Assembly (NCBI GenBank): GCA_005281725.1
Contig: SSBO01000004.1
Location: 992,001-1,056,000 of the forward strand
Direction: 5' to 3'
Source of the DNA: Wuchereria bancrofti
Lineage: Eukaryota > Nematoda > Chromadorea > Rhabditida > Onchocercidae
Length of the DNA: 64,000 nucleotides
The notes below the pieces were generated by a model. It was not told the origin of the DNA. It saw nothing but the letters and a program-made list of their open reading frames with translations, and ran no database searches. Below, one piece after another: positions 22,807 through 35,331 of the stretch (positions within the stretch are counted from its first letter, which is position 1; each line of letters starts with the position of its first letter). Position numbers and translations under genes: made by a program.

Positions 22807-25736
22807 ATGAGCAGTAGTATTTGTAACGAACTATTCACGAATGCACTGTTTTCTGCTCCTGTTAGATTGAAATTTCGTGGTGCTTGTAGCGCTAGCAATG
22901 GCAATGGAAAGCCATTCTCGGTCATTGTTAAAGATATGCTCAACATGAACAAGGTTAGGATAAACTTCCGAATATCCTTTGATCATACAAGAAAGGAACC
23001 TCTAAACAAAAGGCTCCTTGTCAAATAAGCGAATATTATTCACTGAAATGAACTTATATTCTTGTAGAAAGCAACCATTACTTTCATCGATAAACAGCAA
23101 TACAAGTGATAACATCTCCAACAAGTCTATGGAATTGTCGACTACAACCTTTGCTTTATAAGTAATTAACAAGAGTGAATAAGTTGACTTGAGTTGAACT
23201 TTTCTTCAGAAATTTGAACTTTTTTTAACCTTTGCAGATACTGTCAAAATTTGATGATTGCTCAGCGGATAAAGGAACAAGCAGCGATATTGATAGTAGT
23301 GAATCAGGATGGGATTTCTGGGGCCGAGTATACGATGACCCAGTACTGAGATCGCAAATAAACGATCGCTTCCATGTACTTCTAAGTTTTGAGTTTTCCT
23401 CAATAAGCAAGTTCACTGACGATAATGTTACTTCAAAAACTGTCTGAACTCCTCCTAGATTCTTTCCCTTTTCCATTCCAGAGTGCGCCAACTGTATCAG
23501 AGATGCTAACAAGCGAAAAACTCATTCGCGCTCAACTTATATTTTTAAATGTACCACGGATCGGCCCTGCTTCCCAGCAGGTAATTCTAATTTTAAAATG
23601 AACTTAGAACTATCTCTTTTAGGCGTAACTACCAATTTGTTAGTGCTAAAGCCAGAAAGTTGGAGCAAGAGATAAAACAAGTACTTTTCTTTCCCTTTTA
23701 GTTCTTACCCTTACTAGATTTAGATTATTCGATCCCTTATCGAAAGCGAATGCGGAAAAAATATTGCTATATTCGATATTGCGGTCAGTAATCGGCGTTG
23801 GTTGGTTTTCTTTATTCTATTTTTCGCTAAATCTTGATTTTGCAAACCTGCAATGCTCGTGTGCATTAGGAAAATATGCAAAAGTTTGACCCAATATTCA
23901 AAAAGTTAAAAGTTTCTTTCACTCAATGTTCAGTTATTCTAAAACTAAATTTTCAAAAGAAAATGATAGCTTTTTTAAGGCGTGTCCGTTTCTATCGCTA
24001 CGAAGACGCACTGCAGGTTCTTCGGGCCTTTGACGGCTACCGTTTTCGAAACCGATTCCTGTCCGTTCGCTATGAGGATTACGTTAACTGTAAGGTAAAG
24101 TTTATTATACTAAGAATAGCAAATTTATAGTACACGTGAAAGTTCTTTTTTCTATTTCATCCAGGCCTTTGAATTAGATAAGCAGCCTACCAAATTGGAA
24201 TTAGAACCCAAAGTGGAATATCTATCGGATGCAAATATTGTTCCTAATATCAACAAAAATATATGGGATGCTACCGAATTTGCTCAAGTTGAATTATTCA
24301 AAAAGTATGTCATGCCAAACGCTATTACTTAAAGTTAAGGGTAAAACAATAAATGTATTGTTCGATTGTATTAACAGAAAGGTATTAAGATGACAGCATG
24401 CTTTCATATCGACGAAGAGGAATAGTTCAGGACCGTAATAGAATCCATAATGTCACTTTCTGATTTACTAACAAAAGGTTAATTAATACTCATTCCACTG
24501 CATTATAATCGGATTCTGTTGAGAATAGGAGAGGTTGAAAAGAATATAATATGTACGCAAAATATGGTTTAGAATAAAATGGAATATATGCGGAAAGTAT
24601 CAAAACTAGATAATATCATGGTCGATAAATTAATTTAATTTCTAATTTGATTCCAAATATGCTTTAATTACATCCTCGGATTGATTTCATATGTAATTTT
24701 AGTGATTTAATGAGACTGCTGGAAAATGTGGGAAAGAATAACCCGGGCATTCGTATTGATGATCCATGTATCACACAGCTTATGACTCGTAGATCAGCGC
24801 TTATCGAGGCTATGCTAAAACAATGGCCTGTTGGCTTATTCCGCATGTGTGCTCCGCAGGTTTATACTCTTTTCCGCTAGACTCAAGTTTCTAGAAATTC
24901 AGAACCTCCATTTCAGGTTCGTTTAACCGGAAGATACCTTAGTTTGGGCCACCAAAGTCAAAGTGCTGTGCTAAGCAAAGTTACAGTCGAGGTATGACTT
25001 CAATTTAAAGCTATCTGTTTTGATTTTTGTTTGAATGGTAACTTGCTTGAAAATTAGTAAATGAAAGGAATCGAAAGATATGACTGATGCTTTCTCATTA
25101 ATACCTTCTTTTCCGTTTGATGAAAGGATGACAGTACTAAAAGATGTCTCTTCTAGCGGGAGACTATAAAAGAAACTAAAAAAAGCATTGAAATCAAAAG
25201 TTTCTTCTGAAAAAAAGAATACGACATTATGAATCTTAAAAGCGCTATCAGGTGAATATTGCAGTCGTACCCAAGGATATATGTGGAGACATGGGAACCC
25301 CTTGCACCTACAATAATTTACACCAAGTATCACCTGGTGGATTATTCCTGTGCTCTTTTGCGTCATTTCGGCGCGCAACAAGTACAAGTGGACTTACCAT
25401 GGCGAATCCTAACTACCCTTCTTCCATTAAGCGCAGAGTGGCCACCAAACTCTGTAGAACTAATGGACCTGGTAAGAACACTTTCTATTATTTTTTATGC
25501 GGCTGAATTTTCCCGACTGAATTTACAAAACTAATAAGTTTTAATAAGAGCTTTAAAAATTAATAAGTAAAAAAACTCAAAAAATAAGTAAAAAATCAAT
25601 TTCTGCATTTACCTACCCTTTGCAGGTAGCAAAATTATCGCCTCATATAAGCGTACTTGGAGAAACGTTATTCTTAGTGAGTGACGAACATCATAGACGA
25701 GCACTCGCGCAAAAATTGTTACATTTACCAGAATAA
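22807..25736 (+). CDS. RRM-containing protein of unknown function
   Basis: Ten exons (22807-22953, 23238-23375, 23482-23580, 23724-23783, 23960-24094, 24165-24304, 24703-24859, 24917-24991, 25265-25471, 25626-25736) join in phase to 422 codons plus stop. The central part is an RNA recognition motif: RNP2-like LIFLNVPRIG, helix QQIIRSLIESECG, strand NIAIFDIA, RNP1-like FLRRVRFYRYEDALQVLRAF, and a last strand RFLSVRYEDY. The N-terminal part is acidic and serine-rich (DSSESGWDFWGRVYDDP). The C-terminal 250 residues (from about AFELDKQPTK to LLHLPE) look globular but match nothing I recognise. The acceptor used at 23960 (TTTTCAAAAG) is weak. It was chosen because it keeps the RRM frame. The gene is convergent with the MGC-protein gene 380 bases downstream. 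Confidence 0.75.
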
Positions 25737-26116
25737 CGCAAGTGCTATAAAGCAGAATTTTTCGTGACATAGAAGTATTTACAATTATTTATTTCAATGG
25801 TGCAATTGTCACTGTATAATGCAAATGTTAAATTATGTTATTTTATATTATGTCTTTCATCTCACCCACATCTCTGCTATAAAATATATTTAGAAGGTTG
25901 AGACGGAGAAACGAACTGAAAACATGAAGAGTTACCATCGTGATGTCTGCGCATAGTTAGTGGCTAGCGCATATTGTCTTCACTTATTTTTGTTTCGTCA
26001 GAGTTATGCACGGCGTCACAGCAACATTTTATCAAATTTACAATACATAATGGTATGAAATTTGTCAAAAATCCATGTATGCAGAAATACTGCTATTATA
26101 CAACACCAAAATATCA
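25737..26116. other. Convergent 3' intergenic region
   Basis: About 380 bases between the stops of the RRM gene and the MGC-protein gene. It holds the 3' UTRs of both. No other feature is seen. Confidence 0.55.
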
Positions 26117-27490
26117 TTACGCCACATTGTTTTCTGATCGAGATGGTACCAAATCGAATTCCGGCATTTTAAGAGGTACTTCATACAGTGTGTCATCTTC
26201 CGGATCTCCTCGGCTCCGTTTTGTCTTCCTACAATTTATAAACTCTTCCAATATTTCCACGTTACTTCATAGTTTTAATGCTACATTTATTGACGACCTT
26301 TTTTCGACGAGCTAAGGACGAAAAGTTATTTTAATTCAACTCATAGGTTTTGGCTCATAATGATGGTCACAATCTACCTGCCAGTTTTGGGGCACTAGAA
26401 AAGCAAAGCAGGAATTGTTGAAATATTTTTTTTAAAGTGACAGTAATGTCTGAGTTCGATAGGGAACAAACGAAAAAGTGAAGGTGAAGAAAAAAGGTGG
26501 AGAGACTTATTGTTTACAATCATTTTTCTCGACAGGATTATATTATGATCTTAGCTCTTCCTAGTTGACTTGCCATCAAAACTGTCAGAACAAATGATTG
26601 AAATTGTGATGAGAAGAGACTAACGTCCGAATTTGTAACTGTCTACCATTGTTCACCATATATTTCCTGTTCAATTTTTCGTCTAAATGCTTATGCCCTG
26701 AAATATTTCCAGCTTAAAACATATTGCTTAATTGTTAATATTCGTAATAATGAATTACTTTACATAGTATTCTCCTTACCTTTACTACTGCCAGAACTTC
26801 GTTGTGAACCATGCTTATGAGGTTTGTTCCTTCTCGACTGCTTCCAGTTACTAATAGCTTCCTCACTTGACTCCATACTCCGTGATACAGTTGTCTTAAC
26901 TTTCAGAGCAGCATTGTGATTGGCTTCCGGTTTCGGTGCGCTGTTTCCTATTTCATCATTCAGTTCGTCGGTCGAAAACGTTACTCTGTTAAGGAATTAA
27001 CTTTCGCTGAGGAAGGACAGCATAAGCTACTTGAGTAAAATATAAGTCAACCATTTAGTACCAGATAGAGACGTAAAAACGAAAGGTAAATAGTTGGATA
27101 ACTTACCTTTCTGCATGTGCTTCTTTATTACTTTGCTCCGACTGCAATTTTTCTATTACTGGTTGGCTTGCTACCTGGAAACCGTTCGAGGAACTTCTTA
27201 GCCAACTTCTCATTCAATTTTATTTTTTTTTTCTTTTTCTGGAGAAAATAGTGCTTTTAATTTTCAAATCAGTTTTCGTTTAAATTTTCTTTTTCAATTA
27301 CAGAATCCAATAGTCGCTTCTCAATGAAAAGATTTTTTCTTAGGTTTCGTTATAATATCATTTGTCCATTTTCGAGAACCAGAATTAATGGCAGACGGAC
27401 ATCTGAACTTGCATTTGCATTTTCATTTGCACCAAGTTTCGATTTTCCTATCTTTGCATGTTCGCCTTGCTTACTAGATTGACAACCCAT
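26117..27490 (-). CDS. Small polar protein with a predicted N-terminal lipid anchor
   Basis: The start MGCQSSKQG carries Gly2 and Cys3 followed by Ser and Lys. This is a good consensus for N-myristoylation plus palmitoylation, so membrane anchoring is predicted. Exons seen: 27490-27401, 27174-27107, 26985-26780, and a last exon 26228-26117 ending TAA. The rest is low-complexity and charged (QSEQSNKEAHAERVTFSTDE, WKQSRRNKPHKHGSQRSSGS, then GDPEDDTLYEVPLKMPEFDL), probably disordered. The first donor (GAT|GTCCGT) is weak. The join of exon 3 to the last exon is off by one in phase, so a further small exon may lie in 26229-26779. I do not recognise the family. Confidence 0.5.
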
Positions 27491-29141
27491 TTGTGTAATT
27501 GGGTTATTCGACCACCTTGTCACCAATAATGCAAAATGGTAAATAACGATGAGTATGTTCTTCAATAACTTATGTACTGCAGCCCTTGCTGGGATCTAAA
27601 TTATTCAAATCAAAACTTACAGAAACTATGAGGCCATAGAATGAAGTTAAGCTCTTTAAGCTCATGAATTAAGATGAAGCTTTGTGAAATGTATTCATGT
27701 GAGCAGTAGTATCAGTCTAAAAAGCAATTTAAAAAGAAGTGTCAGTGAAGAAGAGCAAAAAGGTATGCACAATTCGATGCGGCCAAATTCAATTTCGTTT
27801 TCAATTTGCGATTTGCCTTTCCGACATCACTACAACCAAAAAATGCTTTTGTTATGTGGTTACTTTGATTCTTATTACTTTTTTAACGATTAATTCTTAA
27901 ATGATAGCAATATGAAGGTTATGCACCTAAAGCAATATGGATCTTTCTTGAACTTCCCATTTTTGAATCTCTCGAACGTCTCACCAAATAACGAATTCGT
28001 TTACATGAAATATTCTAAAGTTCTTAAAGATGTGCTCTTTTCAAATTGCAAAGATAAGCCAAATATAATTGATCATGACTGATCGTGACAATAAAAGCCA
28101 CAATGAATAAATGGTTATGATAATAGCGTAAAAAAAGGAAATTGTAAATCAGCTGTCGAGGAAACTGATAACTAAAGCAAAATGATTAACTCTTCAATCG
28201 CTTTGATCAGGCATAAAGATGATCCCTTAGTATTTTGGTAGGAATTTCAGAGACAGTCTGGAGCCTTCTTATAACAGGAATAACCTACTATATACCTGAG
28301 AAAGGATGACCTATTAGGCCACATTCCACTTTACTTCTTTGCATGGCAGTATTGAAGGTGATATTGTTGTGAATGATCAGAAATAAAAGTACTATATCGA
28401 TGGTGTAGTAGTGTGAAAAAGTGCGGACAAATGGCGTAAGCCACGCAAATGAAGATTACGGGCGATATTTTACTACAGTCTTTCATATAGCACTTTCAAA
28501 GCGGAAGAAATCAAACTGAAATTCCGGCCATTCGCAAACAGAGGTACGTATTTTCAAGCAAGAACAAAAACTGTTTTCTGTATTATTTCTAGATTAGATG
28601 CTTCACGAAAAATATTATTCCCAAGGAAGAGTTGGAACAAATCAAAGCGTTCAGTACATTGCATTATAATTCGATCCAGTATTACTGCATAACACTACTC
28701 GTTAAAACATATAAGTGAGGGAAAGTAAACGCATGGCAGTACTGAAAGTGAGTTCATTTGACAGCTGAATGAATCGAAGGCAATACAATGTTGCTACCGA
28801 TCTTGAAAAATAACCAAGAATGAAACACGAAAATCCTGTATGACATCTTTAGAACTTTTCTTCGTTAAATAATCAAATCTGGAGAACTTAAATTGGAGAT
28901 CTATTAAGATCTGAAATTAATCTTTTATTCACCAACGGGCACCCAATAAACATTGCTCACAATGGATGCTGAAAAAATTGTTATACACATAAGACACTAT
29001 TGTCTTTTCGTTTTATCTAGTGTCGCTACTTTAGTATCTGCCGTATAAGAACTTTTTAACAATGATTTTTTTATCCAGCAATTTCAAACAAAGAACAAAA
29101 CCACTTGTAAGATCAAACAAGGTGAACGGAATAGTAATGAC
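27491..29141. other. Intergenic region MGC-protein gene to crn-5
   Basis: About 1.65 kb with no supported gene. A short motif (GCATGGCAGTA.TGAA.GTGA) occurs twice, near 28342 and 28732, embedded in otherwise dissimilar sequence. The remainder is AT-rich. Confidence 0.5.
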
Positions 29142-30362
29142 CTACTTCCAAATATCAACGCTAAGTTTCCTTTGCAAAATTTCACGATAAAATATGAAAA
29201 TATCAGCAGATGCACGTTTAGCCAGCGTTCTTGCAGCTTCAAATGTACTGTATTCGAATGTTCCATCCGTATCACAAGCCACTGTTTTCGTCGATTCCTA
29301 CACTTACAGTTTATTCACATTCCGCTCAATAGAGATGAAACGTGTTGTGCTCATATCACAAAGTAATGCAAATAAAACGTGGAGTGGAATGAATTTCTAA
29401 TAACTAAGACTTCGTTATTAGCCATCTAAAAACAAACTCACTTTTCCACTCGAATAAAATGCAAATGTATAGACTGTATCGGCGGAAGAGCACTGTGCAC
29501 AGACTGGATCCAAAATGAGATGTCCTTGAGAAACTGCTACAGTAACTCCACAAAACATCCCATTCATAATAATGCCTAAGTCAAGAGCTGCCAAACAAGC
29601 AGCATTTAAAGCTGCAGCTGCCTTAAAATAACACCAACAATTTACAACACAAATAGAAATGAATAAAGCTGCTTAAATAAATATTTCTGAAGGTGTTATT
29701 AGTCAACAGAAATTCATTTTCGCAAGAAATTTGAAGTAATACCTCACAGCCACCTTTCTGTAATAACTGCAGGGTAACATTCAGAAAAACACGCGGATAG
29801 TGAACATGATCGATGGTGTGTTTCAATGCAGCACTCAATAATCGATTAATCTGGAAAGAACGGACCGCTGATTTTAACACACTATTGAAATTAAATAAAA
29901 GATTAGGCTTAAAACAACTGGGAAAAATATAACAGTTGATAACATGCTGCAATTCTATGCAAAAATTTAATTGAGCACTTCAGCACTTAAGAACTAACAG
30001 GTCACCACTTCACAGCTGAGAAAAGAAATCCACATTGACGGACTGGCAACGCAATCTTTCGAAAACATATGCCCAATAGTATTATTCTGTTTACAATAAT
30101 GTGAAGTTTGAACAAAATAAAAGACCTTAACAGATTCCTTTGGTCCACGAGTATGCTTATAAAGGATATCAATAACGAGTCGCTCACTGAGTCGCTTCGA
30201 AGAAGAAACATTACCAGGACCATTGATTCCGCACCATATTACAGTGGCACCCTGTTCCAAGGCACAGGAGCCATCAGTTCGAGGCAGAAAACTTAGCTGT
30301 GCTCTAAGACCTCGTAGCTTTTGGCGAGAATTATTGGACACCTCAAGAAATCTCACTTGCAT
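29142..30362 (-). CDS. crn-5: Exosome RNase PH-fold subunit, EXOSC5/Rrp46 orthologue
   Basis: Non-catalytic ring subunit of the RNA exosome; in C. elegans CRN-5 is also linked to apoptotic nuclease activity. Four exons (30362-30126, 29850-29743, 29621-29442, 29297-29142) sum to 226 codons plus stop; human EXOSC5 has about 235. Family landmarks in order: LRGLRAQLSFLPRTDGSC near the N-terminus, INGPGNV, PRVFLNVTLQLLQKGG, AALNAACLAALDLGI, GMFCGVTVAV, LILDP, and the terminal FYREILQRKLSVD. All junctions are phase 0 with GT-AG introns. The ATG at 30362 follows a spliced-leader-type acceptor (TTTGTTCTAG) by 9 bases. The gene is divergent from NECAP. Confidence 0.93.
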
Positions 30363-31201
30363 TTATTCTTTCTAGAACAAATATTCATCAGATCCTTGCC
30401 TCTAATTCATTTGCTTCAGAAAGTTGAGTAAAATTTTTTCAACTGAATTTCAAGGAAGCTAAGAATTACGAGCCTTATTACAAATGTATTACATCGGGAC
30501 ACATGAAAACCATCGACAACCCATTATTCATCGAGAAATGGAACATATCCCCAAAATGACAGTTTGATGATATTGGTTGTGCTGATCTCAGCGATTTCAT
30601 TAGAGGCAGTAGCTCACCACGACCGGCCGCGAATATATCGACGTAGAGTAAAGGTCGGGGCGTACTGGTGGCCTAGATCGGGGTCGACGTCCAGCTGCAC
30701 TTCAGCAGTTAGCGTCCTTGTGTACCTCGACTTAGTCTTCTCTCTTTCCAAACAACTTTTTGCATGTCTTATTCCTCTTTCAACAACTTTTTCAACACGG
30801 TTAAAAAATTTTATTATTTATAATATTATGTCATCCGTACGGTTTATCACATGTCCAGATTACAGTTCTGGAATCTCTTTAGGCAAACTGTTTTTGTAGC
30901 GAAAGAAGGGAAAAATGCTGATCAACAATACTAACCGCTGGTGAGGAAAAATGAAGACTAAAGAAAAGAAGATGCTTTTACTGGCACTGTTGTGCTCACC
31001 GAACAATCGGGTCTGCCAATTCGGTGTTTCACTTCTCGCATCCTCGAAAGAAGTTTTTGGCCACAGTTCTTGATCATCTTTATAATTGCTTCAGTGAATC
31101 TCATTTGTCTCTTCTCGTGTATTGTGTTACTGCTCACAGAAATTAAGCCAAACTGAATTTTTTTTAGCCTTGTTTAGATTACTTTGTGTAATTTCTTGCC
31201 A
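30363..31201. other. Divergent intergenic region crn-5 / NECAP
   Basis: About 840 bases holding both promoters. A locally GC-richer block (30610-30720) lies within a 110-codon frame whose first ATG is at 30567 and which starts with a signal-peptide-like segment. I list it only as a finding. NECAP has a likely spliced-leader acceptor (CTTGTTTAG) near 31177. Confidence 0.5.
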
Positions 31202-32612
31202 ATGGCTGAAGAATACGAAAGCGTTTGTCTGGTGAAGCCTGAAGTTTTCGTTTATCGCATACCACCTCTTACCAATAACCGAGGACATAAGTGAGTTTTT
31301 TTTTCCAGTCTTTTTACTGTATTCCCTCTCGTTTAATACCATTGTAATTACTGTAGTTGCTGTCAGCCAGAACCCTTAGCTAGGCAATTTTTGATTCAGG
31401 TAATTGCTACTATATTTGCTCTGTGCTTCATAAGAATATATGGATGGATGGATGTGGAAGGAAGACTTTTGAAGGAAGAGTGTTTAGTTACGATCGGTCC
31501 ACATGTTATGTTAAAAGTACTTACGGACATATCATTCTTGTAAGTAGTGGTGGACCTGATTCTAAACGCTTATATAGATAGCTTATATAGATCTATACAT
31601 ATAATCCTAAACATAATATAAGTTTATAGGGCCGCAGATTGGAAGCTAGATGAACCAGACTGGAGAGGACGTATGCGATTGGTAGCTATTGGCAATAAGT
31701 TGGAATTACGACTAGAAGATAAAGTGTCTGGGCAGTTGTTTGCGAAATGTCCAGTAGATGAGTACCCAGGTCTCAGCATCGAGCCTGTCCTCGACTCTTC
31801 ACGGTATTTTGTCGTTCGATTAAAAAATGACAACGGTCAAACAGCTTTTATCGGTTCGTTCTTTGTACGAATGTTTGTATATGCATCATGAATTTCAAAT
31901 TTGAATGTTTGAGGAAGCTAGCATCAAAATAGTTCCTGCACAGTTTATACAAATTGATGTCTATCTGCTGGACATGAATTATATGAATTGTGTTTTATCG
32001 TCTGTCATTTTTCTAGGTTTGGGATTTGCTGACAGGAGTGATTCATTTGATTTGAATGTTGCGCTACAAGGACATTTCAAATACATTGAAAGAAACGCAG
32101 AATTCTGTAAAGAACAAATGAACGAGCAACCAAAGTTGGATCTTGGTTTCAAGAAAGGACAAACTATAACTATAAATTTTGGGGTAGGTGTGTTTTTTCC
32201 AAAATAAATATGAATTGGAGTAGACTCTTTTTCCATGTTGATATTTTTCGGCAGATTTTTCGGGGCAATATTGATACTGTAACCCGTATTACCATTCTTA
32301 CAAAATTATGGAGTTACGGTACTCATCTTCAAAATGTAAATAGTAGCAAATTGACTTGGTTTGTAACTCAAGTTCTAAGGAATTCACCAACTATTAATAA
32401 TATTTGTAAATAATACTTTGAATAATAGGTTTTCGAAAATATGTTTGTAGAAAAAAACGTCAACAAATTCTCAGCAATCGAAGGCATTATCACCAAATGC
32501 AAGCAACAATTCTGGAAGCTTTCCATTGTTGCCTCCACCACCTTCAGCTTCGTCTCCTATTACTCAACGTTCACGCAACACTCCAGGCACGAGAGCGGAA
32601 TTCAAACCTTAA
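31202..32612 (+). CDS. ncap-1: NECAP, adaptin-ear-binding coat-associated protein
   Basis: Regulator of the AP2 clathrin adaptor in endocytosis (family knowledge). Four exons (31202-31290, 31630-31853, 32017-32183, 32451-32612) join in phase to 213 codons plus stop. The PH-like NECAP domain fills almost all of it: [99 protein letters not shown]. The C-terminal tail is short and proline- and serine-rich ([14 protein letters not shown]). It lacks the long WxxF-bearing tail of vertebrate NECAPs and ends KP. The last exon begins after TTTGTAG, because reading upstream of this meets a stop. Confidence 0.93.
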
Positions 32613-33542
32613 TCATTCTTGTGATAGATCTCTTCTCTCATCACTTATTGATTTTGTGCAAAAACATATATAGATCTGTATATAATTGAACTTAATTACA
32701 AATTATGCCTCGATTCCGAGTTAGGAATTTACCGGTGAGGGATATTGTGTGGTGGAATTAGTTTTGAATGTTTGGTTCATAGCTAATATCTTTTCTGGTA
32801 TGCACTCCTACAGTTGAATCTTATATCATGCACTGTGTATGTGGATATTGCATTGCAGTTTTTGCATCGAGTAGTTTTTCCAACTGTGGTTTTTACAGGA
32901 CTTGTGACCGATTTTTTCCTCAATTTATTAATTGGCAATCTGTTTTGAAAAAATTGTAATTTACTACGATTAGGTGGTGTGCGTCAGTGCAATAAAAAAG
33001 TGACCGGAAAAATATTTTAATAAAACATACGTCTTACTGTTGAAGTACTGGTTTTATTCTAATTTCTACTTTTCATCCGAACATTTCTGCTACGACTCGT
33101 CTTTCGTCATATTTATTCTGTCATAAATTATGTACAGAATTTTATGTCGGCGCTAGGTTCTAATTCATAACATGTACGGTTGAATAGTTTTCAAGGGTTT
33201 ACTGTAGTGTAGATTAAAATGCTTTCAGTGAGATAATACAAATAGATTGAGTGGTGTGGTTATGTTTAAAAAGACTAGACTTAGCAGTATCATTGCTAGG
33301 GTAAGGAGAAGAGATGAAGAAAGTGTGGTGATATTTGTTCGATTATCCTGTGTTGGAGTGGGAGATACCCGGTTTTTAGATTTCCTTATGAACTGTTGAG
33401 ATTTCCCAGCTTCGGAAAGTTTTGAAATTTGGTAATTAAAAATGTGAATATGTATGGTATAAAAATGTAAGAAAGATAAAAAAATGAATAGACTGGAAAA
33501 TAAAGTTTTAATAGTTTTCCTTTTCAGTTATATTTTGCGGAA
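32613..33542. other. Intergenic region NECAP to first E2
   Basis: About 930 bases with the NECAP 3' UTR. A spliced-leader-type acceptor (TTTCCTTTTCAG) lies about 15 bases before the next start. No gene is seen. Confidence 0.55.
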
Positions 33543-35203
33543 ATGGCATGTTGCTCTGCAGATGAAGTAGCATACATCCGCCTGTTAAACGAATATTCGG
33601 AGCTGAAGAAAGATCCGGTTCCAGGAATCATTGCAAAGCCACTGAATGAAAGTTTATTGTTGTGGGGCTACGTTATTCGTGGCGTGAAAGATACTCCATT
33701 TGATGGTATTTCTTTATGCTGAAGTCCTCACCTTTCCCTAATTACGAATTGTTCTCTTTTGTAAGATTCATTTGCTGATGTTAATATGCACTCATCTATC
33801 GGTTTGGTGCACTTCGGTTTCTATTTTAAACGGTTTGTATTTCATATTGTGTAGGAGTGTCTCATGTCAAGGGACTATTAAGTTTTATAAAAAAGTTTAC
33901 TCTACTCCTTTATTAAAATGTCTTCCATTATAACTTTTATACTGAAAATATTAGTCTTTTTAGGTGGTGTGTATTACGGCGAGTTGGAATTCAGTAAGAA
34001 TTTCCCATATATTCCTCCGCATGTTCTTATGTACACGCCGAATGGACGGTAATTCAACCATTACTTTTTTTTATATTATTTTGAATTGGATTGCATTTTT
34101 TGTCTTTAATGTTTGTAATATCTCCTTTTTAATTTTGTTGAATGTGTAGTTTTCTTAGCCAGACATAGAAATTCTCAATAATGAATGCTTGATATAGATT
34201 TGTGCCTGGTGAACGGATTTGTGTTTCTATTTCGGCATTTCATCCTACAAATTGGGATCCGTCATGGACTGTTGGAGCATTTCTACATTGTTTCGCCCAC
34301 TTTATGATGTTCGACGAGAAAGGAATGGGTATGGGTACGTAACTACATTTAACATTCTGTTGTTTATTTGATTATTGTTCCACTCCCTCACTATTCGTTT
34401 TTCTCCCACTGATCATTAGCTCGTGCTGTAAATTTTCCGTTGTTTAGAACTGTTAATCTTGTTTTTATTCATTTTGAACGTTTGTGTCTGTAATAGCCAT
34501 GTTTATGTTATATTAGTAGAATTGTTATTCGATTATTATAAAATATAATTTATGCGTGAAAAATATGTTTCCATGAATTCAGATGATTCATTATAGGCGC
34601 AATAGGAAGCTCGGCGGAACAAAAACGTGTCTTTGCAAAGCAGTCGATGTTATACAATAAAACAGTGCGTTTTAACCGCTTTAAAATTTCTGCCCGAACA
34701 GTTATCTATTATTTTTCCTCCAGATTTTGAAGTGTTCTTTTTTTTTCAATTTCCTCTACTACTTGCATATGCAGAAATTCTGACCTATTTCTCATGCTTT
34801 ATGAAAGTGAGAAATTGTGAAACTTTTGCCAGGTTAGTGATTCATCCGCTGTTTTTAGTCTAGTTTATTATTTTTTTCAAAAAACCATACTACTAGCATC
34901 TTTTTGCATGCTGTGTTTGATCTTATCCTCTGCAGTTGCATCACACTGAGTAACCCAAGAAACATACGAAATCCAGGTTAAGTTTTCCGAGGTAGAGCTT
35001 TATTAGCTTTTTATGCGCTATCTTTTCAGAACAAAAATTTCATGAAAGCATTTGGTGAAAAACCTTTCGGTCCAGAGGATTCAGAAAATAAAGACCGAAC
35101 AAATGCTACTGTTGAAACAGATGACGAAGAAGAAAGTGAATTGTCAAGTTTTTCTGAATCTGACAATGAGACATTTCACAACCTTTTGACATGGAAATTC
35201 TAG
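33543..35203 (+). CDS. UBE2J2-like ubiquitin-conjugating enzyme without a membrane anchor
   Basis: Five exons (33543-33705, 33964-34048, 34198-34334, 34597-34664, 35030-35203) sum exactly to 208 codons plus stop. The fold is a UBC6/UBE2J-type E2: RLLNEYSELKKDPVPGI, YYGELEFSKNFPYIPPHVLM, and the active-site region GERICVSISAFHPTNWDPSW with Cys91. Then comes SSAEQKRVFAKQSMLYN. Unlike its tandem neighbour and the family, it has no C-terminal TM helix. It ends in an acidic, serine-rich tail (TDDEEESELSSFSESDNE), stop TAG at 35201. It should therefore be soluble rather than anchored in the ER. The catalytic Cys is kept, so it may be active. The start follows a trans-splice-type acceptor. Confidence 0.85.
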
Positions 35204-35331
35204 TTCAAAACAGGTTCGTTGAGCAAGATGGTGCAAAAAAAGTAAGGTTGAAAATTTTGTAATTTCATGAAAATATTTGAGGGAAACCTTTTGGTTCAGA
35301 GGATTTAGAAAATAAAGACTGAACAAATGCT
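35036..35331 (+). repeat. Duplicated, decayed copy of the E2 last-exon start
   Basis: Coding bases 35036-35107 of the last exon recur at 35261-35331, 225 bases downstream, with about a dozen differences. The second copy lies after the stop codon. It has an in-frame TGA and a one-base deletion, so it is non-coding. Confidence 0.85.

Noticed and set aside
23623..23680. Candidate RRM-gene exon after CTCTTTTAG
   Set aside because: It begins with a stop in the required phase. The exon 23724-23783 fits the RRM frame instead.
24971..25387. 138-codon frame on the minus strand
   Set aside because: It is antisense to the RRM gene exon 25265-25471 and its intron. The plus-strand model is in phase on both sides.
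25974..26315. 113-codon plus-strand frame
   Set aside because: It overlaps the last exon of the minus-strand MGC-protein gene. No splice context or homology.
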